Of a DNA stretch of 12,314 nucleotides, positions 7,200 to 12,314 are shown piece by piece. This DNA comes from Stanieria sp964562685 (GTDB lineage Bacteria > Cyanobacteriota > Cyanobacteriia > Cyanobacteriales > Xenococcaceae). Each line of letters starts with the position of its first letter. The stretch's first letter is position 1. The position numbers and the translations under genes are program-made. The notes below the pieces were generated by a model, which was not told the origin of the DNA, did no database searches, and worked only from the letters and a program-made list of their open reading frames with translations. Location: the NCBI GenBank assembly GCA_964562685.1, contig CAZLUP010000087.1, forward strand, positions 1 to 12,314. Direction: 5' to 3'.

Positions 7200-8162
7200 A
7201 TGGATAACAATGTATCAAGAAATACCTTTTTCGATAAGTTTTTTAAACTACATCTCGAGTTTGATTCCATTGCTATAAAAAATTTTCTGCAACAGCAGCT
7301 TTGGTATGCGATTCAGTCATACCAACAACAACATAATGGTTATGTTCTATCACAATCTTTAGTTACCTTAATTCCAGAAAAAATTATTTTATCTCGATCC
7401 CAAAAAACTAAATCAAACAATATTAAGTATCGTTGTGCCATTTGTTTTCCTCTAGCTAGTCAGTGGCAATTGTCACCTCTCGAGTTGGCAAGAGAGCTAA
7501 TGCAAATTTTTACGAGTATTCAAAATTCTTCTCAAGAAAGCAGTCTGGAGTTTGAGCTTGAACTAATAACTTCAGGTTGGATTGATTTCTCTTTGAAAGA
7601 ATCGGGTTTGATAATTTGGTTAGATCGACTGATTGCATTTCTAGAGACAACAGCCACAATCTGTCGAAGTTACTCTACCCTGCCAGGGCGGAATCTGCTT
7701 CGACTTGGTGAAAATAACCCTTTATTTAATCATAATAGTTTGTTTTCTTTGCAATACGTTCATGCGCGTTGTTGTTCTTTATTACGTCTTGGAGAAAGAG
7801 AAAGTCTGATTAAACTAAAATCTCCTAATTTTTCTGTTGACAGTTGGAATGTGAGCGATTCCCGTTGTTTTTCCTGGTTAAACAGTCAAGGAAATTTTTT
7901 ACTTAACCATCAAAGCGATCGCACTTTGCTGATTGAACTAGTTAACCTGGTTGATGTTTTTGCTAGTGCTGAATCTTTTAACGGTTTAAAATTAGCAGAA
8001 AATTTAAGTCAAGCAATAATCGATTTTGAAGCTAATTGCCGTATTTTTGGGGAAATTAGCCCCCAACTAGCCCAAGCAAGATTGGGATTAATCGCATTGG
8101 GACAATATTTTTTAGCCTTATTAATACAACAATTAGGAGCGATACCCTTGAGTGAACTATAG
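7200..8162 (+). CDS. ArgS-like DALR anticodon-binding protein without synthetase core
   Basis: The 320-residue product ends with a DALR-type domain (about 183-320). LQYVHARCCSLLRLGERE at 184-201 resembles the Y-A-H-A-R helix of arginyl-tRNA synthetase, and NCRIFGEISPQLAQARLGLI at 279-298 matches the closing helices of ArgS. The N-terminal part (about 25-148) resembles the ArgS additional domain 1: FPLASQWQLSPLELARELMQ at 83-102 and ELITSGWIDFSLK at 121-133 align by eye with the E. coli ArgS N-terminus. Between them the Rossmann catalytic core with its HIGH and KMSKS motifs is missing, leaving only about 35 residues. It therefore cannot charge tRNA; tRNA binding or another role is possible. 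Stand-alone DALR proteins are known in cyanobacteria without a settled function. The ATG at 7200 is the first possible start after a TGA at 7191. The GGAGG at 7161 is too far upstream to serve it, so the message may be leaderless. Confidence 0.75.
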   Translation: MDNNVSRNTFFDKFFKLHLEFDSIAIKNFLQQQLWYAIQSYQQQHNGYVLSQSLVTLIPEKIILSRSQKTKSNNIKYRCAICFPLASQWQLSPLELARELMQIFTSIQNSSQESSLEFELELITSGWIDFSLKESGLIIWLDRLIAFLETTATICRSYSTLPGRNLLRLGENNPLFNHNSLFSLQYVHARCCSLLRLGERESLIKLKSPNFSVDSWNVSDSRCFSWLNSQGNFLLNHQSDRTLLIELVNLVDVFASAESFNGLKLAENLSQAIIDFEANCRIFGEISPQLAQARLGLIALGQYFLALLIQQLGAIPLSEL

Positions 8163-8248
8163 CGAGTCGCATGAAAGTAGTTCAAACTCTAGTCTTGGCA
8201 TTGAGCAAATTAACAATAAATCAGCTTAATTAATCTTTAACTTAAGGC

Positions 8249-8276
8249 AAAAAAACTTTACACAAAAAAAACTTTA
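8249..8276 (+). repeat. Short direct repeat of an A-tract motif
   Basis: AAAAAAACTTTA occurs at 8249-8260 and again, with one extra A, ending at 8276, separated by a few bases. The A-tracts sit just upstream of the TTGACA box at 8283, in the position of an UP element or bent-DNA activator of the small-RNA promoter. Confidence 0.4.
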
Positions 8277-8282
8277 ATTTGG

Positions 8283-8311
8283 TTGACAAATAGACCAAGC
8301 TTATTTAGTAT
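8283..8311 (+). promoter_or_regulatory. Sigma70-type promoter of the small RNA
   Basis: TTGACA (8283-8288) and TAGTAT (8306-8311) are separated by exactly 17 bases, a near-consensus promoter and the best I found in the window. The predicted start is near 8317-8319. No ORF follows; a compact hairpin with U-rich tail does, so it most probably drives a small RNA. Confidence 0.65.
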
Positions 8312-8317
8312 AGCAAG

Positions 8318-8386
8318 CGTGTGAGGAGCGAACCAGTTGGAGAGTCGAGACGAAACACGGCAAGTCGTCGACTCTCTTTCTGTTTT
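8318..8386 (+). ncRNA. Candidate small RNA, possibly Yfr2/Cyano-1 family
   Basis: About 69 nt lie between a TTGACA-N17-TAGTAT promoter and a U-rich end. The 5' part is single-stranded-looking (GTGTGAGGAGCGAACCAGTT), followed by a hairpin with a 9-bp stem GAGAGTCGA/TCGACTCTC (8340-8348 with 8368-8376). This extends inward by GAC/GTC past a bulged G and is capped by a loop including GAAACACGG. The overall plan, size, AAACA-containing loop with GGCAAG and location in an intergenic gap resemble, from memory, the cyanobacterial Yfr2-type RNAs (Cyano-1 motif). GTGTGAGGAG at the 5' end is the exact complement of CTCCTCACAC, the conserved core of the sRNA Yfr1. The transcript end lies 6 bp from the stop codon of the opposing sugar-kinase gene, so read-through would be antisense to it. 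Family membership is tentative; existence of a small transcript is better supported. Confidence 0.6.
8340..8386 (+). terminator. Intrinsic terminator closing the small RNA
   Basis: The perfect 9-bp stem 8340-8348/8368-8376 has an inner 3-bp extension and is followed by TTTCTGTTTT. It can end the small RNA and any read-through from the DALR gene. The reverse strand has no comparable T-run directly after the stem apart from scattered bases, so it is not clearly bidirectional. Confidence 0.6.
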
Positions 8387-8392
8387 CATCAA

Positions 8393-9385
8393 CTATAAAG
8401 AATTTTGTTGTTTCTGAAGAAAAGCTTCTACTTCCATAGCTGTGGGTTGAGCAGCGATCGCACCTGGTTTAGTGGTAGTTAAACCGCCAACCGCACAAGC
8501 ATAAGCAACAATTTCGCGGGCAACATCAGGCTCACTCAGACTACTAAGTTGATATTGACACAACTTATAAATAAATCCAGCCAGAAAAGCATCCCCCGCT
8601 CCAGTTGTATCTTGAACCTCAACCGCAAAAGGAGTCACTTTACCTGCATTATCACTTAGGCAATAACTCACTTGGGCATCGCCTCCACTCACCAACACTC
8701 CTTCTACCGAATTTAGTTTATGTGCGATCGCTGCTGCATCGGTTGTATTAAACAACCACTGAGCTTCTTCTTCTGCCAATTTGACAAAATCAACGTATTG
8801 CCAAAGCTGTTGAATCAAAGGTAAAGCTTCTTGTTCATCTTGCCAAAACATTGGTCGCCAATTAACATCTAAAACTATTTTAAGATAATGCTCATCAGCT
8901 AATTCTAAAGCACGGAAAACCGCTGCTCTAGTTTCAGGATAAGCCAACTCTAGAGTTCCGATTACTAAATATTCTGCTTCAACAAACAGTTCTCTAGGTA
9001 ATTCGGCAGCTTGAAGATAAGCATCAGCAAAACCGTCCACGGGATTGTCTCCAAATCCAGCAAATTGACGATCTCCTGTAGAGGAACGTAATACATAAAC
9101 TTGTCTAGTCGGCTCGGTTTCATGACGTTGTACGCCCGTTCTATTTACCCCTACTGAATCTAAAAGTTGGATTAATTCTTCTCCTGCTTGGTCTTTCCCC
9201 ACACAACCAATAAAAGCAGCAGGAATACCTAATTTAACTAAAGCACAAGCGACATTGGCAGGTGCGCCTCCAGGATAGGCTGTCCAAGAAGTAACTTCTG
9301 GAAAAGAAAGTCCAATTTGGTCAGCTAGACAATCAAACAAGATTTCTCCCAAACAGATAACGCGAGTATGGCGATGATTGGTCAC
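8393..9385 (-). CDS. PfkB-family carbohydrate kinase, probable fructokinase
   Basis: The 330-residue product has the ribokinase-fold pattern. VICLGEILFDCL at 9-20 starts the domain, and PGGAPANVACALVKLG at 38-53 is the first PfkB signature (sugar binding). IGCVGKDQAGEELIQLLDSVGV follows from 59, and DTTGAGDAFLAGF at 259-271 is the second signature, with catalytic base Asp265 and the anion hole G-A-G-D. The sequence pattern is closest to bacterial fructokinases (D-fructose + ATP to fructose 6-phosphate), which would serve sucrose or fructose use; other sugars cannot be excluded. Length is typical. The start is GTG (9383-9385): an in-frame TAA lies a few codons upstream, no ATG is in between, and the conserved domain begins by residue 9. 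No good ribosome binding site is seen. It lies 113 bp downstream of the YlqD gene, behind a terminator, so it probably has its own promoter in the short gap. Confidence 0.88.
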   Translation of the reverse strand: MTNHRHTRVICLGEILFDCLADQIGLSFPEVTSWTAYPGGAPANVACALVKLGIPAAFIGCVGKDQAGEELIQLLDSVGVNRTGVQRHETEPTRQVYVLRSSTGDRQFAGFGDNPVDGFADAYLQAAELPRELFVEAEYLVIGTLELAYPETRAAVFRALELADEHYLKIVLDVNWRPMFWQDEQEALPLIQQLWQYVDFVKLAEEEAQWLFNTTDAAAIAHKLNSVEGVLVSGGDAQVSYCLSDNAGKVTPFAVEVQDTTGAGDAFLAGFIYKLCQYQLSSLSEPDVAREIVAYACAVGGLTTTKPGAIAAQPTAMEVEAFLQKQQNSL

Positions 9386-9445
9386 GGTAGTTGTTGCATC
9401 TTACTTACTTTTTTTAGATTACAGTTTAGGGCAAACAACAAACAT

Positions 9446-9473
9446 AAAAAAAGAAGGCAATGTTATTCCTTCT
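9446..9473 (-). terminator. Intrinsic terminator after the YlqD gene
   Basis: Read on the minus strand, AGAAGG and CCTTCT (9468-9473 and 9452-9457) form a 6-bp stem with a 10-base loop, followed directly by seven T residues. It lies about 25 bp after the YlqD stop codon and separates that gene from the sugar-kinase gene. Confidence 0.65.
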
Positions 9474-9498
9474 CTTTAAATGTGTTTATTTCAGCAGT

Positions 9499-9942
9499 CT
9501 ATAGTTCTCCGCGAATTTCTTCAACCACGCCATCTCTTAACACTACTTCAACATTAAGTTTCTTAACAAGATTGTCTCCTTTTTCAATTCTAAAGAAACT
9601 TTCCATCTGCGCTTGAACTACTTCTTGGTCTAATTCTAGTAACTGTACTTGTTGTAGTTGCTGTAGCAATTGATTTTTTTTGTTGAGCAACTCACTTTTT
9701 TTCTGGTTAACTTGAGACTGAATATTTTCAACTTGTTTGCTTACTTGAGGGTTCTTAGCACCTTTTTTCTGAATTTCTTCAATGGTTCTTTGTCCTTGCA
9801 TTTCCAATTGCTGCATCTGTTCGTCAAGCTGTTGAATTTGACCTTGCAGTTGTGCTTGTACTTCTTCTTTCCAACGGGTAGTGACAATAGCTTTGACCGT
9901 CACAGGTCTTTTGAGCATTAAACTAGAGCTTACATAATCCAT
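9499..9942 (-). CDS. YlqD-family coiled-coil protein
   Basis: The 147-residue product has a short beta-like N-terminus (LMLKRPVTVKAIVTTRWKEE, 9-28), a long Gln/Lys/Glu-rich coiled coil (about 29-112, with many QQL-type heptads), and a C-terminal part (RIEKGDNLVKKLNVEVVLRD then GVVEEIRGEL). This layout and the closing motif are those of the YlqD family found in cyanobacteria and Bacillus; its function is unknown. It has no signal peptide or membrane segment. GAGGAG eight bases before the ATG is a strong ribosome binding site and fixes the start. It is 58 bp downstream of the acyl-activating enzyme gene on the same strand and is followed by an intrinsic terminator, so the two probably form a two-gene transcript. 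Confidence 0.8.
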   Translation of the reverse strand: MDYVSSSLMLKRPVTVKAIVTTRWKEEVQAQLQGQIQQLDEQMQQLEMQGQRTIEEIQKKGAKNPQVSKQVENIQSQVNQKKSELLNKKNQLLQQLQQVQLLELDQEVVQAQMESFFRIEKGDNLVKKLNVEVVLRDGVVEEIRGEL

Positions 9943-10000
9943 AATTTTTACTCCTCAATACCTTATACGTTATAACCTCAATTTTTTAATTTGCTGATTT

Positions 10001-11923
10001 TTATTTATCTGCAAACATACTATCTATAAGTTGTTGATAACGTTGTTGCACTACAGGACGTTTGATTTTAAGAGTCTGGGTCATCATTCCGTTTTCTTGA
10101 GAAAAAGGCTCTAAAATTAACTTAAAAGTTCCTATTCGGTCATCGGCACGATAACCGGGTCGATTTTGCACTTGAGCAGTTAATTCTTGGCGAAATAAGT
10201 TTTGAACGGGTTTGCTATATAAGTCACTTTGGTTAATTTCTTCTAAAGAAGCATTAGGACTAGGTAGATTAAGATTTAATTGTTGATTAGTTGCCCATTT
10301 TTCTAGTGCATCTAAATTAGGAACAATTAAAGCCCCTAAAGCACGCTGATCCTGTCCAACTAGCATGATTTGATCGATATAAGGACTACGAACACAAGCA
10401 TCTTCAATCGGTTGTGGTTCAATATTTTCCCCATTACTTAAGACAATTGTATCTTTTGCCCTTCCTGTTAAAATTAGATCGTTATCTGGGGTTACCCAAC
10501 CGAGATCGCCACTGTCAAACCAACCTTCAGGATCGATCGCTTTTGCTGTTGCTTCAGGATTTTTATAGTATCCTTGCATTACTTGAGGTCCCCGAATTAG
10601 AACTAATCCTTGTTGCCCTTGAGGAAGAGTTTGACGGGTTTGGGGATCGACTATTTTAATTTCTGTTTGAGGAATGGGTTTTCCTGCTGTGCCTCGAAAA
10701 TTATGTTTCAAAGTACGGGCGTTAGTCACAGGAGAAGTTTCTGTCAGTCCATAACCAACCAGAAGGGGTATTTTAACTATTTCATAAAAGTCATCTAAAT
10801 GTTTAGCTAAAGAACCACCACCATTAACTAAGGTTTTGACGTTACTGCCTACTGCTTGCCGAACTTTTTTGAAAACTATTTTATCGGCTAAATTGTAGAG
10901 AGGAGATAATAAGCTGGCTTTAGTTTGAGCTAGTAATTTTTCGCCAGTAGAAGGATTAAGATGTTCTAAACTCATTCCCTGAGCAATTCGTCGTGCTTCA
11001 ATATATTCTTGTGAGATTTTAAAGAAAAAGTTGATTAGTTTTTGTTTATTAGGTGATTGTTCTCGGAATTGTTTTTGAACTCCTTCATAAATTGATTCCC
11101 ATAAACGGGGAACGGCAACCATGTAATGAGGTTGATATTTTTGCAGATCAGTCTTGAGCGATCGCAAGTTGGTATAATACAAAGTACAGCCTTGAGCAAA
11201 CAGAAAATATTCTGCACTACGTTCATAAGCGTGCCAACTAGGCAGAATACTTAAAACGCGATCGCCTACCTCAGCTTTAATAATTGACGTGAGATTATTT
11301 ACCTGATGTAATAAATTACCGTGGGTAAGCATTGCACCTTTGGGTTTGCCCGTTGTTCCAGAAGTATATATTAGAGTAGCTAAATTTTCTTTCTGTTGTG
11401 GTACTGCTTGAAGGGTTTTATTTGAACCCGTTTCTATTAATTGCTGAAAATTAACTATCTTAATTGCTAAATCGCTTTCGGGAGTTTCATCACTCAGCAA
11501 CACAATTAATTCAATCGGTAAATCTGCAACACGAGAACCTAATTTATGTAAAGTTTTAAGATTTTCTACAACTAAAGCGCTACTATCACTATGTTCAAGA
11601 ATATAAAGTAATTCTTGTTGCTCCGCATTCGCAGAACGTACTACATTGGCAGCCCCTGCCATCATAATTCCTTGATCGGCAATCAACCAACGAGGACTAT
11701 TATCAGCAAACAGAGCAACTTTCGCAGCAGGTTGAACTCCTAATGCTTGTAAACCAGCAGCAAATTGATTAATTTTTCCCGATAACTCTCGATAGGTTAT
11801 TTTTACTTCAGGTTTGGCATGAGGATCGTCTAAAGCAATCGTATTACCAAACTTGATTGCTGCGATCGCCCAAATTTCAGGAAGAGATTTAATTGAAGTA
11901 TAGTCCAAAGGTGATTTATTCAT
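10001..11923 (-). CDS. aas: Long-chain acyl-ACP synthetase / acyl-CoA ligase (AMP-forming)
   Basis: The 640-residue product is a complete member of the adenylate-forming (ANL) superfamily. The P-loop YTSGTTGKPKG is at 186-196, ILPSWHAYERSAEYF from 226 is typical of long-chain enzymes, VGYGLTETSPV is at 389-399, FDSGDLGW carries the ribose-binding Asp at 473, and the hinge region GRAKDTIVLSNGENIEP is at 487-503. Near the C-terminus, QENGMMTQTLKIKRP holds the Lys expected to contact the adenylate. Cyanobacterial proteins of this type (Synechocystis Slr1609, Aas) activate free fatty acids with ATP and load them on acyl carrier protein, recycling fatty acids released from membranes. Whether CoA or ACP is the acceptor cannot be read from sequence; ACP is inferred from the lineage. 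The ATG at 11921-11923 has a weak upstream purine site. The YlqD gene follows 58 bp downstream on the same strand. Confidence 0.85.
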   Translation of the reverse strand: MNKSPLDYTSIKSLPEIWAIAAIKFGNTIALDDPHAKPEVKITYRELSGKINQFAAGLQALGVQPAAKVALFADNSPRWLIADQGIMMAGAANVVRSANAEQQELLYILEHSDSSALVVENLKTLHKLGSRVADLPIELIVLLSDETPESDLAIKIVNFQQLIETGSNKTLQAVPQQKENLATLIYTSGTTGKPKGAMLTHGNLLHQVNNLTSIIKAEVGDRVLSILPSWHAYERSAEYFLFAQGCTLYYTNLRSLKTDLQKYQPHYMVAVPRLWESIYEGVQKQFREQSPNKQKLINFFFKISQEYIEARRIAQGMSLEHLNPSTGEKLLAQTKASLLSPLYNLADKIVFKKVRQAVGSNVKTLVNGGGSLAKHLDDFYEIVKIPLLVGYGLTETSPVTNARTLKHNFRGTAGKPIPQTEIKIVDPQTRQTLPQGQQGLVLIRGPQVMQGYYKNPEATAKAIDPEGWFDSGDLGWVTPDNDLILTGRAKDTIVLSNGENIEPQPIEDACVRSPYIDQIMLVGQDQRALGALIVPNLDALEKWATNQQLNLNLPSPNASLEEINQSDLYSKPVQNLFRQELTAQVQNRPGYRADDRIGTFKLILEPFSQENGMMTQTLKIKRPVVQQRYQQLIDSMFADK

Positions 11924-12314
11924 AGTGATTCAAAGATCTTTCTCAACAAAGTATCTCTTCTTTAAGATAATCTGCTCTCAGTGGAATCAACTTGAATTTC
12001 AGACGGATTTATTTTTGTCTCTAAGGAAAAATTAAAAGTAGAGCGATCGCTTCTTGACAGAGCTGATTTAGTAAAAACACTCAAATATTGTAAATTTTTA
12101 TAAAGAAAAAATTATATTTTGCGTAAAAAATAAAATTTGAACATGAGTAATTTACCATTTCAAGATTAATTAATTACACTTGTAAATTCATTAAGTGATA
12201 AGCAATGTCGTTTATGTAAATTTACTGTTTAAGTATTGACTTTTCAAGAATAATTTCAGTATTAAGTAGCTCCACTTAATTAAACATCAAACGTTCAACA
12301 GTATAATTTCCCTG
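11924..12314. other. AT-rich intergenic region upstream of the acyl-ACP synthetase
   Basis: No gene was found in 391 bp. One HIP1 site lies at about 12042. On the plus strand TTGACT (12236-12241) and TATTAA with an 18-base spacer form a weak promoter-like pair reading out of the window, and TATAAT occurs at 12302-12307 without a matching -35. The minus-strand promoter of the acyl-ACP synthetase gene should lie in the first 150 bp but no clear boxes stand out. Confidence 0.4.

Noticed and set aside
8153..8184. TGAACTA/TAGTTCA inverted repeat at the end of the DALR gene as a terminator.
   Set aside because: The 7-bp stem has an 18-base loop and no T-run follows.
8300..8380. CTCCTCACAC on the minus strand read as the Yfr1 sRNA itself.
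   Set aside because: The minus strand has no promoter before it and no hairpin with U-run after it; the plus strand has both promoter and terminator, so the motif is better seen as a Yfr1 complement in a plus-strand RNA.
9368..9921. Plus-strand ORFs opposite the YlqD gene.
   Set aside because: They are low-complexity Phe/Leu-rich shadows of the Gln/Lys-rich coiled coil, with no ribosome binding site.
10414..11226. Short ORFs within the acyl-ACP synthetase gene in other frames.
   Set aside because: The synthetase is intact with all motifs in order; these frames show no family features.
1..12314. CRISPR arrays, tRNA or rRNA genes, integrase or attachment sites.
   Set aside because: No regularly spaced repeats, cloverleaf-like sequences or integrase genes were seen.

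Overview
The window looks like chromosomal DNA from a cyanobacterium. The octamer GCGATCGC (HIP1) occurs about fourteen times in 12.3 kb, base composition is AT-rich, and most products are cyanobacterial types: an alpha-amylase C-terminus of cyanobacterial style, a caspase-like peptidase, an NtcA-like Crp/Fnr helix-turn-helix, a stand-alone DALR protein, YlqD and an Aas-type acyl-activating enzyme. A large-genome unicellular, baeocystous or filamentous lineage is a guess; the species cannot be fixed from this sequence.

Left end (1-1225). The 3' end of an alpha-amylase-family gene enters from the left. It is followed by a caspase-family gene that stops right after its catalytic His-Gly, so the catalytic Cys half is gone. 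The break leads into about 380 bp of very AT-rich DNA holding a 49-codon open remnant on the minus strand, probably insertion-sequence debris.

Middle left (1226-3760). Two co-directional genes encode an AbrB-duplication membrane protein and a GlcD-like FAD-binding oxidoreductase. They are likely one transcript and their substrates are unknown.

Middle (3761-8162). A 205-bp leader with a striking near-perfect inverted repeat precedes a 26-residue single-membrane-segment ORF. That ORF overlaps, by ATGA, the start of an 805-residue triple-PAS histidine kinase. The kinase meets head-on, with a 16-bp overlap, a divergent Crp/Fnr regulator. The regulator is divergently transcribed, across only 44 bp, from an ArgS-like protein that keeps the N-terminal and DALR domains but lacks the catalytic core.

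Right (8163-12314). The gap after the DALR gene holds a compact small-RNA gene: a TTGACA-N17-TAGTAT promoter, about 69 nt of transcript, and a hairpin followed by U-rich sequence. Its loop and length suggest the cyanobacterial Yfr2/Cyano-1 family, and its 5' end is exactly complementary to the conserved core of the sRNA Yfr1. Then, all on the minus strand, come a PfkB sugar kinase (probable fructokinase, GTG start), a YlqD coiled-coil protein with its own terminator, and an acyl-ACP/acyl-CoA synthetase. The last 391 bp are AT-rich and without a gene.

The genes do not form one pathway. Two loose themes are carbohydrate use (amylase, sugar kinase) and signalling/regulation (PAS kinase, Crp-like factor, sRNA). 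The best candidates for something undescribed are the sRNA with its Yfr1 complementarity, the micro-ORF coupled to the kinase, and the catalytic-core-less ArgS relative.
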